Assembly: GCA_030710515.1 (NCBI GenBank)
Contig: JALBCR010002251.1
Span: 405,501-469,500, forward strand
Length of the DNA stretch: 64,000 bases
Reading direction: 5' to 3'
Source: Abscondita cerata
Lineage: Eukaryota; Arthropoda; Insecta; Coleoptera; Lampyridae
Below are positions 33,153-45,200 of this stretch, piece by piece (within the stretch, counting starts at the first letter, position 1; each line of letters begins with the position of its first letter). The notes beneath the pieces were generated by a model. That model searched no databases. It was not told the DNA's origin and saw only the letters and a program-made list of their open reading frames with translations. A program made the position numbers and the translations under genes.

Positions 33153-36100
33153 TACATGCTACTGAGTTGTTTGTACATCTCACCTCCACCTCTTTCAGTA
33201 CATTATTTAGTATTTTTGTTATGAACCCGCTGTTTATTGCTGTGTCTTTGTATATCCCAAATACCAATTTAAACTCTACTGTCGTTGCTTACTTCGTCTT
33301 ATTTCCAAGGCATTTTACTCAGTTTGTAGCAATTCAGAAGTTTTAGGCAGGTACCCTTTTAACCCGCTCTGGTCAGCTGATACAGTTGCTTAGGCTCCCG
33401 GATTTCATTAATTTGAATGTGAGAATTCGATAGCAGTAAGCGATGTTAATAGGATGCTACTTCATGTATGGGCACTACACTAATCTTCAACGCATCTATG
33501 GTGTGAGTTATACAAAACACGAAAAAACCGATATATTTGCTACAACTTTTGTTTAGAAAAAAACTTCTTAATTTGTTCTGACCGATTTGAAATTATATTA
33601 ATCATACAAATCAAATGAAACAAAAGTTGTTATACCTTTCAGTCCTTTTATTTAAATTATGTCTCAAATGTTCAGCACTCTTCGATTGGAAGACGTTCGT
33701 TTCTAGAACAGCAAACGACCTTACACTCCAGAAGCTGCTGATTGCATTCGATTGCACATTTTGTAAATGTTGGGGTCGTTCAGTATAACATCGCACGAAT
33801 TGAGCAAATAATGATACATATTATTTATTTAATGTAAGCTTTGTGATCGTGGAGGGTAGGGAATATATAGTTAGCCCAAATGGTTACCGATGAAGTGATT
33901 GATGAGTTCTGATGAAACGTGGGCAATTATCAAAACTGAATTTAAAGAATTAAATCCAATCAGAAGCATGTATATTAAAAATTATGTACGATTTGTTTAC
34001 TTGAGATCGTTAAAAGGTATAACACAAAAGCGAACAAACAAGTTTCAGTTGCAGATTAGCTTAATCTTTTCAAGAGAGTTAAATCGGTATACGGAAACAA
34101 CCCTACCATGTAGATACACGCGCTAAATTAAAATAAAAATGCATTGCATCGATTTTGTGTTGGTCCTACTACTAATTATAAGATTGGTCGTCTGTGAAAT
34201 TGAGGCAATTAAAAAGGCTTGCAAGTGTAGTGTTCGGAAAATGGTTTTTAATTCATTTGCGCTTGCACGGTTGATTAATAGCATCGGTTTTTACTGACTA
34301 TTAAAAGTAATTGGTAATTATTTTAAGACGCTGCAATGTATCGCTTTGTTGCCGTTTCAATACTTTGTTAAATTGATGGCCTGTCTAAGGTAGTGCCGGC
34401 ATCTATAAGAAATTGGGAATAAACGCATTTTTGCAGTTAGTTTCTTGGCGCAGTCGCGTTTTCTTTTTTAAAAGTGATCGAGTTGAGTGCTCTATTGTAA
34501 TCATTCGAACAAGACAATCCCATTATAACGTTCGATCAATGAGTCATAGCTATAGTACGGTCGAGCAAGAAAGAATATACGGGTCTCTCGCCTATAGTAT
34601 GTTAGTTATTCTGGAAGTCTGGAAAAACGGTAGTGATTCAGGTGGGGTTCTACTCAACCATTAACGTCTCGGACGAGAAGACACTTGATTTTTTAGTCTT
34701 ACTGCTTTTTACTCTCTACCGAAATGAAAATAAATCCTTTTACTAATAGACTGGTACACGAATTCGCTATTATTTTCAAGGAAGAATGATATATATGGTA
34801 AACAGAATCTGAAAATGCACTCTGCCGTTGTCGTGGCTTTGGAGGATACACAAGAGGTCTGGGGTGAGGCACGACGCGCCACGGGGGCGGAACAGCGAAC
34901 ACTACTTCGATATCTGTCGATTAAAATATATGCACTGCTCGTATAATGGCACTTCATCAAGATAGAGAACATAGTGTAGCCGACAAGCTCCTCTGGAAGT
35001 CCCTTAAACCCCCATAATATCCTAACTGAGAATTTACGCTCCTTGATGTGTTTCGATCAAATATTAAACGGAACCTAATCAAGCAACTCCGCTACCGAGA
35101 TATGCATTACCCGGCAGGAAATTAACAATAACAATTAAGGTAACCACCTAACGTGCTTACATGGATCATATTAAATTTATCGAAATAATTATCTAGCTAC
35201 GGCGAGCTTGATTACGTTTCCCTCGCACCTCGCACCGCCTGATCTCATTGCGAACTCATATCCGGCCGAATCTTAAGTAAACTGTCTGTAAGCGGCTTGC
35301 ATTAATTAATAAGGAACTCCGCTAATTGCGCTGGGACGAGATTGCGTAGTTCTCTGATTGGTGGGTCCGTAGAGGCTCAAAATAATTACTACAATGAAAC
35401 TAACTTCTATGCGCTAAATTAAAAACAGTGGCACTACGGAAAACTTTGCTCGCATTTAATAAGTTCTGATTAACTTTTATTACTTAATCCGAGTATATTC
35501 GTTTTACAAATAGTTTTCGAAATGGCGTAAAGCATTAACTTTAGGAGCTGAATAATTCGATGATCTGGGAAACTCATCTTGAAAATGGTTCGATTGATAT
35601 GTATTATTCCTGGCAAGTCGTTGTAAATAAATGCTAGTGGCCTCAGAAGAGCAATCTTCCCCATCGCATAGGAATCGCTCGCAGTGCCGACTCTTTGCAT
35701 GTTTTTCTTCTCTGCGGATTTTAACAAAAGAACTTCTGAGTGCCTTTTAAGTGAAGGAGCAGTTAAAATGATAATCGACTCTTAAATTTCCTGAGAGTGA
35801 AAGAACGAAAGATGGATTGTTGAAGAAAGATAGAACAAGTAAAATGTTAAAGTGCCATTTTTGCGAATCTTGGCAGCCGGCGCTGAAATCCGATGAAGTT
35901 AATGGAATGTCCGGGTGCCCTATCCTATCCTGCTTTGAATTGAGTAACTTGTAGACATGCACCGACAGACACAAACACACTAGCTAGATGTCTATTTATT
36001 TTTAGGCACTAAGCACCAATTGTGATGAAACTTACTTATTAAACGCACTCAAAGTTTAAACCACTTTTTACATTAAAAATGAAACTTTATAAAAGCTTTT

Positions 36101-37062
36101 TGTAACAAACTAACCTGCAATGATTAAATCGTTTTATAAACAAAATTAAGTAAAACCTTTTAAAACCTTTCTGAATTATTTCCAAGTCAAAACTTTTAAG
36201 TAAATGGAATACGTAAGTCTCGTTAGTATAACTTGAAAGTGCTCTTGTAGTTCTTTCATAATAATATCAGTCACTTTTTTCATGATGTTCTTTTCATTGA
36301 AATGAATACGGGCGCGTTTACATTCAGAATAATTACGATACATGAAATAATATAACCAGCAAATAATATAATGTACATCATAGCATATACTTTTAGGTCG
36401 TTTTATTGTCACTTTAAATTTGGTCCTATTTTATTTTCATTGAGCATCACTTTATAATTATTAAATGAAACTCAAGAAAGTCTGTGTGTTTGTGTCAATT
36501 TATATTCATTTCATACGCAACTGTACATTTTATTTTATATTTATTATTCTGTTTGCGCATACGTGAATTTTATCATTTTCATATCGTTTTTGGACGTTTT
36601 ACGAAGAATAGCGAATTGTGTTACAATAAAATTATAAAATTAAAGAAGTCAAAGAAAGAGTATGTAACACATAATGTACATTAGGTTTTAGTAACTAAAT
36701 AAATTCATACCTTAAGTTAATTTTATACCGAATAGGTACCATTCATTATTTCGCAATTTCAATCTATACCTTCAAATAAGTTCCTTATCGTACAATTTTT
36801 CCGAGAAATTATTTATTATTTATTATTTATTTATTTATTTTTGGATGATACCGAATCTTTTCTTGTTCACGATCTTTATCGGTTCGTGCTTTTACTCTTC
36901 GACTTATCACGATCTATGTCTTTATGTTTACTATAAGTTTTAGTTTGTCGTGAGCTTACGACCATGGAACTGGAGGTGTAAACTGCGTGTATCAATGCTG
37001 GCGGTTTATAACAACGGTAACAGTAACAGTAATACAGTAAATTAACTATACTCAGTATACTA
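33153..37062. other. Non-coding DNA; 34.4-35.4 kb less AT-rich
   Basis: No protein family recognised. The interval 34420-35440 has markedly more G and C than its neighbours and no long frame on either strand; it may be conserved regulatory DNA or unrecognised 5' exon sequence. A (TATT)n-like simple repeat lies at 36808-36843. Confidence 0.35.
36808..36843. repeat. (TATT)n / (TTA)n simple repeat
   Basis: ATTATTTATTATTTATT-type repeat, about 36 nt. Confidence 0.85.
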
Positions 37063-37232
37063 TTGGCGCGGAGTAATAAACCTGTCAGAATTATCGAATC
37101 TTCCGTATTGCAGTGGCGTAGGTACCATATTTTTAGTAGGTAAATATATTATAATAGTAAAATCTACCTTGATATGAATTATTATGTGGTTTCTTTTATT
37201 GTTTCAATCCTTACTTTGTGGAATCTATTTTT

Positions 37233-37486
37233 CATAGTAAATAATTTAATTCAGCAATATTCCACCGTTTAATAAGATATAAATAGATACAAAACTTTTG
37301 TAAAACACAGTATTTGAATATAAAATTAAACTCTAAAATCGATAAATGACAAATGTGTCGTTTCTCAATTTGTCTATTTTAAATTTTAATTTTATATAGG
37401 TACGTATACTGAGTTTTACAAAAGTTATGAATCTATTTGTATCTTATTAAACTGTGGAATATTTCAAAAAAATTATTTACTATTAT
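37233..37486. repeat. Internal hairpin (possible nested MITE)
   Basis: CATAGTAAATAATTT...AATATTCCACCG through about 37330 is an inverse copy of 37385-37486, about 90% paired over about 100 bp per arm with a loop of about 50 bp. It lies inside the larger transposon and may be a nested foldback element or a structured 5' region. Confidence 0.7.
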
Positions 37487-37773
37487 GTGGTTTGTTTCTT
37501 ATTATTACAATTAAGAATCGATATAGCTAAATAAAGTAATTTTAAAACATTATAAACGTCAAAATGTGTGTTGGATTATCTATCATCAGGTAAAGTGGGG
37601 TCGTTAGCGCAGTCATTACGGCAGACGGGTTGTAATTTCTGCGAAAGATTACAGATAATTAGTTGTTTGACCGAAGGGCTTCGTATACTTTCTAAATGAA
37701 AAATATGTTTAGTTTTTTATTAGCAATGAATCGGCTTGTTTGTTTGTTTGTGTGTTAGTGCAAATAATTTTGA

Positions 37774-39087
37774 AATGGAAAACTTTTCACCAGCAAAACG
37801 TGGTGCGTTATCTGCTAATGAAAAATTATAATTTTAAATGTGCATGACGCTGTTCGATGTCAACACCCTGCAAAAGTGTCGATGATATTGTAGGATTATG
37901 TTCTGCAATGACGGGAATATCAAAATCCACCATTTATAAACTAGTGAGGGAAAGAAAAAATTGGGACAAGTGCTTCACCCACTTCCATCTCCTGGTCGGC
38001 GCCCAATGGAATTAGATGATGCAATGAGGAATTCTGTCCGTAGAAAGGTTCACTCGTTCTACTTACGGAAAGAGATTCCTACAATCGATAAGATTTTACT
38101 AGCAGTAAATGAGGATGAAAATCTACCCCAAATGAGTCGTAGAACACTGTGGAAACTGCTTCGCAAGTTGAAGTTTACTTGGGAGAAGATAAATAGAAGA
38201 TCCGTTTTAATTAAAAAACAAGAGATTATTACATGGAGGAGAAATTATCTTCGGGAAATAAGAAAATATAGGCGTGAAGGCAGGCGTATATTCTATTTGG
38301 ATGAAACCTGGATCAATGCAGGACATACCGTAAAAAACATGGCATGATAATACTGTTACGAGTGCTCGACAAAGATTTATAGAAGGACTATCGACAGGAT
38401 TTCGGCCGCCTTCTGGGAAATGAACACGGTTCATTATTACTCATATTGGCAATGAAGATGGCTTTGTAGATGGTGGTTTGTTAGAATTCGAATCAAAGAA
38501 AACTGGCGACTACCACGAAGACATAAACGCTAATGTGTTTGAAGAATATTTTGACCAGATGCTAGATTTCATACCCCAAGGATCTATAATAGTTATGGAC
38601 AACGCCAGCTACCACTCACGAAGATACGAAAATTTACCTACCAGCGCTTGGAGGAAAGCAGAAATTATAGATTGGTTATCTGTTAAGAATATAACTTTTG
38701 AGGATGACATGGTGAAAAGAGAATTATTGGATATTGTTAAAGTTCATAAGAATAAGTATATACGTCATGTTATTGACAAAATTACCACCTTACTATTGTG
38801 AGCTGAATCCTATAGAGTTGGTTTGCGCTCAAGTAAAAGGTGACGTCGCTCGTAACAATACCACTTTTAAACTCGACGACGTGAAAAAACTTCTGGAAAA
38901 TGCATTAAACAAAGTAACACCTGAAATATGGAAGAACTGTGTATCTCATGTCGTTAAGGAAGAAGACAAATGTTGGCAACTGGATAATTTAGTAGAGATA
39001 ACATTCGAGCCAATTATTATATCAGTAAACACACAAGACAGCGATTCTGATTCCGAAATGGAAATTTCAGACGAGGAAGAAAGTTAA
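37774..39087 (+). pseudogene. IS630/Tc1-superfamily DDE transposase pseudogene
   Basis: Predicted start at 37774 (MENFSPAKRGALSANEKL). An N-terminal DNA-binding part follows in shifted frames (SVDDIVGLCSAMTGISKSTI, then YKLVRE), then an open block 37961-38347 including SRRTLWKLLRKL and the first catalytic Asp in IFYLDETWINAGHT. The second Asp lies in IIVMDNASYHS (codon 38598-38600), and the Glu in YYCELNPIELV (codon 38815-38817). The Asp-Glu gap is about 71 residues, far longer than the 34-39 of classical Tc1/mariner; I recall this long-spacer form from transposases widespread in insects and Hydra. The tail is acidic (DSDSDSEMEISDEEES), stop at 39085-39087. About five frameshifts or stops make it inactive, but all three catalytic residues survive. 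Confidence 0.85.
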
Positions 39088-39732
39088 TAAGTTTCAATGA
39101 CAACCACATAATTTTATAATTGAGCCAAATTTACTTTTTGATGCCTAAAAATCGGCCCCCGTAAATTAATTGTAATTGTAATAGATGTACTGACGATATC
39201 TGCATTACTATTTTAATTTATATTTATGTCATATATTATTTATATGTTATTTATTTTATTTGTATAGTAGATCACATTACAAATTTTACTTCTTACGTAT
39301 TATATACCATTATTTTTGTATCTTGGTATAATACCCACATCTACGGCTATGATTCTCGTTTCGTCAGTACCTGGGCTGATGGCAACGTGTTTACACAGAT
39401 TAAACTATTGTTCTCAGACCCTAGATGAGTCGATATGCTGCACAATGATCGTATTTTGGTTAGAATTTATTAATTTTTACTTAACCGTAGAAGTACCGCT
39501 TTCACAAGAAAATAAAGAATTATTTCAAGCAATTATGATTTATTACTCCGCGCCAATATCATATAGACTTTAGTTGGAGGAGTGGAAAGTTAGAATACGT
39601 ATAACAATACCATAGTATACATAGTAACATTTCAGTAGCGAAATTTTACATTTTACTCTAGATAATTTTATTTGTGTAAGAATTGAGGTTTCCACGGCCG
39701 GAGTCATTATTGAAACAAAAACGTCTTTCAGG

Positions 39733-39835
39733 ATTGGACCGTGTCGATAAACTAACCGTATTCGCCAACGTTTCGCCCATCGTAAGGGGCTTCATTAGGG
39801 CGAGAAACTTGAAACAAACAAAAGAAAGTCCAAGG
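39733..39835 (-). repeat. Penelope-type terminal repeat, minus-strand copy with paired stem II
   Basis: Minus-strand reading: GTTTGTTTCAAGTTTCTCGC, CCTAATGA, AGCCC-CTTACGAT-GGGC, GAAACGTTGGCG, then a tail ending GACACGGTCCAATCCTG. The GCCC/GGGC stem is perfect; one core base differs (CTAATGA for CTGATGA). Shares its 5' part with 32440-32540 and its 3' part with 32850-32930, which joins the three as one family. Confidence 0.6.
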
Positions 39836-40155
39836 TAGACAACTAAAAGTCAGGTAATCAACTTGTCGACCAAGCCAGATTCTAAACTGAAAGAACTCAA
39901 CTCTTTCTTTTTCTTATTCCTTGTTCATGTTGTTTACTCTACAAAAGTAAAACTGGTCGCTCTATTCAAACACGTATTTTGGAAAATATTTTATGTAATG
40001 TAAGAAAGCAAATATGCAGCAACCAACATTACTCCGATGTACTTACCGTAGCTTTTATAAAAATATTCTTTTCTTTGAACTACAAATTAATAGTTACTAT
40101 AGTCTTGGTCTGATAAAATAAAATGCTTTTACATTTTCATTTTTTCAAATTTTCT

Positions 40156-40478
40156 TTTTCCACGACATACTTAGAGAACGAACGTTTCTTCTCTACAAAT
40201 AGTGAGAAAAATTCGTTTTTCCTCACTAGCGAGGAAAATAATGTCATGTTACAAAAATGCCTCTCTAAAAAATATAAGAATGTGTTATTAGAACTATATG
40301 CGCCTAGTACTTAGTTAAACAATTTAATTTAATATTCAATCAGGTTTGTTTAATTTAATATCTTATATTTTGACTCTTAAAAATTGGTACCCTATATTGA
40401 TTTGTTAGAATTACGCGACTGTGCTATGACAGATTCTTTCATTAGGTTGTTTTGTTTTTGGGGAATGTCGTGGAAAAA
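40156..40478. repeat. Small inverted-repeat element, copy A
   Basis: TTTTTCCACGACAT (40156-40169) and ATGTCGTGGAAAAA (40465-40478) are inverse copies. The segments TTAGAATTACGCGACT and the downstream block with ACTCGAGCTCGAG are shared with copy B (44784-45110), showing a dispersed family that probably extends beyond these short repeats. Confidence 0.6.
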
Positions 40479-40750
40479 TGTTGTGTCTAACACATGAGGA
40501 AAGCGATTTTTTCCCACTCGAGCTCGAGTTGCCTCACGAACGTAGCGAGGGAGGCATTAGAGTGATAACTATTCAATAAACATTTTTCATGTCAAGGTCG
40601 CTAAAAACATAATTCAAACATCAAAGTGCCACCGAAAAATTTCGTTACTGGTATGTATACGGTGATTTTACGGATTAAAGAGAGAGAAAACGATTCGAAG
40701 TCAACCGATAAGGCGGCAAATAACCCTATAACTCGTATTGTATTTAAACA

Positions 40751-41662
40751 TTGGATAGAGGAGGATTGAGGAAAATTTTTATAGTGCAAGAAGGAAAGAG
40801 AACAGTAAAATGCAGTAAAATTTTTGAGGAAAAGAAAATGATCAATTCAAGAAAAATAAAAGGCTACTTAAAAATAAGGCATCTAAATCTGGACAGATTT
40901 TTGGAAGACTTGAATTGGGAAATAAAGAAAAGAAACAGGACCAAAGAGAAAAGAGTAATTTTCAATCACAAGAAAAAATAAGGGTAATGCTAAGAAATAG
41001 GGATGAAAAAGTGGTAGTAGAGGCTAGAAGTCTGGGGAAACACAAGAACTAGAAGAAGAAACACAAAAAGCAACTGAAAGAGAAAAGAAACGACTGATGA
41101 AAGAACAGTGACCGAGAGATCCGTTAGTGATGACCAACAAGAACAACTAGAACAAAAAGGACACCGGTATAATTTCAAAATACTTTAAAGAAAGTAATTA
41201 AAAAGCAAACAAACATATCAAACTAGGCAATGGAACAGTGCATGAATAAGAATGAAAATAAAAATAATACAAAAAACAAGAAAATAAAGACAAAACGATA
41301 TGTACATCGATAGAGGTACCCCTTATATCTTAGAAATTAGGGAAACTAAAAACGGTAATGGAAGTATTTACCTAATAAATGAGCACATGCTTGCACTACT
41401 CACGAATCTCAGCCAAGAAATAATGCGAAAGAAGACGTTGGAATAACAATCGCCGAAGAATTGAATCAAAGAATATCATCAGTCAAAGCATGTCTCTAAT
41501 AATAGTTATTAACATAATACGAATTTACGCACCAGTAGAAGAAGAATAAAGACAGGATTTTTATACAAAATACAGCAATTTATTGATGAATTCAAGAAGG
41601 CAAATCAAAATACAATAACAACGGGTGATTTGAAAAGCGGAGGATCAAAACATGGGATTGAG
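40751..41662 (+). pseudogene. Non-LTR retrotransposon 5' remnant (endonuclease part)
   Basis: At 41516-41550 the plus strand reads NIIRIYAPVEEE; after a stop and a shift, about 41578-41660 reads FIDEFKKANQNTITTGDLKS, matching the IYAP...F.D.....GDFN pattern of the apurinic-type endonuclease domain of RTE-like non-LTR elements. Upstream, 40751-41180 is Lys/Glu-rich (EELEEETQKATEREKKRL) and may be the 5' part of the same ORF. No reverse transcriptase follows before 42 kb. Many stops; inactive. Confidence 0.45.
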
Positions 41663-42807
41663 ATGTATTTTGCGTAAGAATTGACTTACTAATAGGAAAT
41701 AAGCTATAAGATCAGCCAGTAGAGGACAACCGAAGAAGACTGCTGTAAATTTGCAAGAAATTGTACAATTGCAAACAAACGCCCAAAATCATTACCCAAA
41801 CGATGATCATCATATACGACTAATAAGACTATATCGCGGTAGGGAAGCAATAAGGAACTTTGTCGATAAGTATAATGTTGATACGATGCTATTAGTGATA
41901 CTGGATTTATTATACGTGACTGTTATTCAAGCAGAAAATCAATGCTGCATGAATTTCTTTGTGTTGCTTTAATATCGTTACCTTTTTTATTTCCCCACGC
42001 AATATTTAAACAGAATCTATCGTTTTTGACTAAGTTTGTTTTGCGTGGTACCTTGCATTATTTTCCTTAGGAATTGATGTAATTAGTGATTTTAGCAACA
42101 TTTCTGCTTTATTGAACTTTTTGTGTTTTTAACACCACTACTAACAAAATAATATTATGAAATACCAAGACAACATTTTTTTAGATACTTGATGCGATGC
42201 AATTGTGAAAAATTCAAACAAAAAAATTAGTTCTTAAAAGAAATTCATAAAAACGATTCAAATAGCTATTTTTTGACCATTTCAACCAAAATATCAAAAA
42301 CTTAAAGTGGTGGGGCAATTTCAATACTTTCGTTTTTCAGCTCACATCTATTCTTGAAACTGAATTTCGCAGGATTATGTAATTAATAATGAAAAATAAA
42401 TGTAGTGTCTAATATTTCTAAAATGAAATGTTGATATGGTTTTAATTTTGTCTAAAAATATGTTGCTATATTTATTGAGAAGGAAATGTTTGTTATCCAT
42501 ATAAGCAGGAAAGATTAAAAACTAAGGTGAACGAAGAAAATGAATTTCTTATTTTATGAAAAGGAATTTGAAGTAGAATGTGTATTAGAAGAATGACAAA
42601 AAAAAATAACGTTCATCTTAATCACATTCAATATATTCAACCACAAAAGTCTCTAACAAATGAACTTCCAAAATTGAATTAATTTTGACAAATTGGTTGA
42701 AGCTTTCGCGGTCTGTTTGCGAACTAGTGTGGTTTAGATTCGGGTGTAATGGCCGTCGTTGATTGGAATTTCTTCTTAATGTTTTGGTTCAAAGGGGACG
42801 GTATTTA

Positions 42808-43990
42808 TATTGCCCCGGTCAAAACCAGTTTTTCGTAAGGTAGTTTGGGTGATAGTAACATGGAGCTTTCGAAGAGTATCTCGTGATCCCCATTGTTAAG
42901 CACATGTTTGGTTACCACTGACTTTTCGGCGTGTTCCAGGTGGCAGTTTGCTCGATGTTCTTTAAGCCTAGTTCCCATTGATCTCTTGGTGGTTTATATG
43001 TATATTTTCTACAAAAACAAGGTATACGGTAAACCCCGGCTGCTGAGAGAGGACTCTTTCGTCCTTCGTTGATCTGATGGTCTGCTGAATCCTTTTAGTT
43101 GGAGATAGTTTTGAAGTCGTACCTCTCTAGAATTCTTCCTATGCGGTCTGGGACTTTCGACATATGGTAGGTATGCGTTGGCGGTAGCTTTTCGGTCGGT
43201 GCTTTTTCGGACCGCATTGTTCTTTTGATTTCCTTCCTAGTGTAACCGTTAGCTCAAAGGCAGTTTTCAGTTGCTCGAGTTCGCCTGAAGATACTCTGGT
43301 TCGAGCTCGTTTCGTCAGGGACTTGATTATACCATACTTTTGGTTTGAGTGATGGTTTGATAAGGCATGCAGGTACCTGTTTGTGGGTACACTGTGTGAC
43401 CCTTCCTTGTTTTTTCACCAACACTGTCTTCATAGTGAACTGGATACTGGGGTGTTGGTTGTTCAGGTGTATCATCTACGTACCGGAACCATGTCGCTGG
43501 CTTGTATTTCACGGTCTCGATGACTTTCTTCTCAAAACTTTCCATGTAGAAATTGGCTATCACTGGGCTCAGTGGATTTTTCTTTTCCACTGCATTTGAA
43601 GAACTCTCCTTTCTAAACTAAGTAGCTTCCGATGAGACAGACCTCGAAAAGCTTGCTGATGAAGGAGAGAGTCACGACACCAAGAAGTTCTTTCAGTGGC
43701 TCTTTGGTAAATAACAATACCACGTTACAGCTTACAAGGATGTCTTGGGGTTCTACGTTGATGTCTCGAATTTTGTAAAAAAAGTCTGCTGAGTCCTTAA
43801 TGTAGCTGTTGGTTTTTCCTATATGTAGTTGGAGTAGAGATTCCAAGTACTTAGCTAAATAGTAGTAAAGTCTTGGAGGTTCAGCTTCGGATAGTAAGAT
43901 TTGTTTTTGAGTATCTTCGGATAGAGAAGATGACTTGATAAGTCGGTTAGTGAGTCGAAGTCTTGTTTGTGTGGGATCTTTCTTCAGAAT
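42808..43990 (-). pseudogene. Penelope-like element: reverse transcriptase plus GIY-YIG endonuclease remnant
   Basis: Penelope-like retroelements copy RNA with a telomerase-related reverse transcriptase and usually carry a C-terminal GIY-YIG nuclease. Reading the minus strand from 43990: LKKDPTQTRLRLTNRLIKSS, AEPPRLY then YLAKYLESLLQ (a joined deletion), SYIKDSADFFYKIRDIN, PQDILVSCNVVLLFTK, PLSPVIANFYMESFEKKVIE, WFRYVDDT (catalytic Asp-Asp) and HLNNQHPSIQFTM. Past 43250, frames give QLKGFSRPSDQRR, GVYRIPC (GIY-like start), GTRLKEHRANCHLEHAEKS (second GIY-YIG half with the Arg and His) and PKLPYEKLVLTGAI with a stop at about 42808. At least four frameshifts plus the internal deletion; dead. 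Confidence 0.8.
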
Positions 43991-44783
43991 TAATTTTTGC
44001 TATTGCATAGGACGAAAGCTGAATAAAAATGAATATTTTTTTGGATATCATGTTTACAGATGAGTGTACAATTGACCGCAATTGATTTTTAACGGAACCA
44101 TTATAATTAGTACACTGATGTAAACCTTCCTCATAGTCAACATAAATGGCGAGTTAATGTCTGGGCAGGCATATTTTGGCTACTTCTATCATTGGCCATT
44201 CTTCTTCGACGATGTTCTAAATTCTAACACGTACTTAAATTTGTCTTAAAGATGTCCCTCTTGCTCAAATTAGGGAGAGATGGCTGTATACATTATTTAG
44301 TTTCCAATCCCCACTAGCCATTCCTCCACATCATTGTGAAATTAAGAAAAAAACTACTACGATTACAAATAACAAAATACTGATAAACTCAAGTTATCTT
44401 TGGTTGCATTTTTCTAAGTTTACATAGTGATTTCCTCAAACACAAAAAAACATTTGGAATTGCTGCACCTTCAAACTGTTACATTACACAGTTAGTAATA
44501 CCACAAGGTTGCAACCTTCTAAAACCTAAGGTTTATGGTGACTTCGATATTTAACTTTTTAAAAAAATTACGATTTGTGGCTAAAGTTCTAGTTTTAGAT
44601 ACCATGTATGGTGTAACGAATCACATTCAATTTGATCCAAGAATCCAAATAAGCAATAATAACTTTGTAATACAGTTTGTTTAATAGCCAGTCAAAAAAG
44701 TATTTGATTATACTGTTTAAAATTTTATATTATTTGTTGTTACTACAGAATAATTTCTTCCATCTGTTGGCATTTTACATAGT

Positions 44784-45110
44784 TTTTTCCACGACATACT
44801 TAGAAAACAGACGTTTCTTTTGTACAAATAGTTTTTTGTTTAATTTAGTATCTTCTTATTTATTTAAACATTGTTACCCTACATTTATTGGTTAGAATTA
44901 CGCGACTAGCAACGTTGCGCTATGACATGTTGAGACCTTACCAAGGCTACAGAATAAACAGGCGAGACTATTGTAACCATTCGATTGTTGACTTTTGCTT
45001 TTACGTACAAAATTGTGACGAAATCCTGTAACAATATGTTAAGTTTACAGTTAATAGTTTTTCTTTTATTTGGGTTGGTTGCTTGGTTTTTGGGGAATGT
45101 CGTGGAAAAA
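44784..45110. repeat. Small inverted-repeat element, copy B
   Basis: TTTTTTCCACGACAT at the left and ATGTCGTGGAAAAAA at the right. Shares internal strings (ACTTAGA, ACGTTTCTT, GTTAGAATTACGCGACT) and the flanking CTAACNCATGAGGAAAGC and CTCGAGCTCGAGT segments with copy A near 40.3 kb, so the mobile unit probably extends past the inverted repeats to about 45200. Confidence 0.6.
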
Positions 45111-45200
45111 ATGTTGTGCCTAACTCATGAGGAAAGCCTTTTTTCCACTCTCACGTACGCTCGTGGGAAACTCGAGCTCGAGTGAAAAAAAGAAACGCTT

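Larger units (their letters stand above)
37063..39556. mobile_element. DDE transposon with 18-bp TIRs and TA duplication
   Basis: The left TIR TTGGCGCGGAGTAATAAA (37063-37080) and right TIR TTTATTACTCCGCGCCAA (39539-39556) are perfect inverse copies over 18 bp, each flanked by TA. Length 2494 bp. It encodes a frameshifted transposase on the plus strand (37774-39087) and carries an internal hairpin at 37233-37486, in the region between the left TIR and the gene. Confidence 0.9.
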
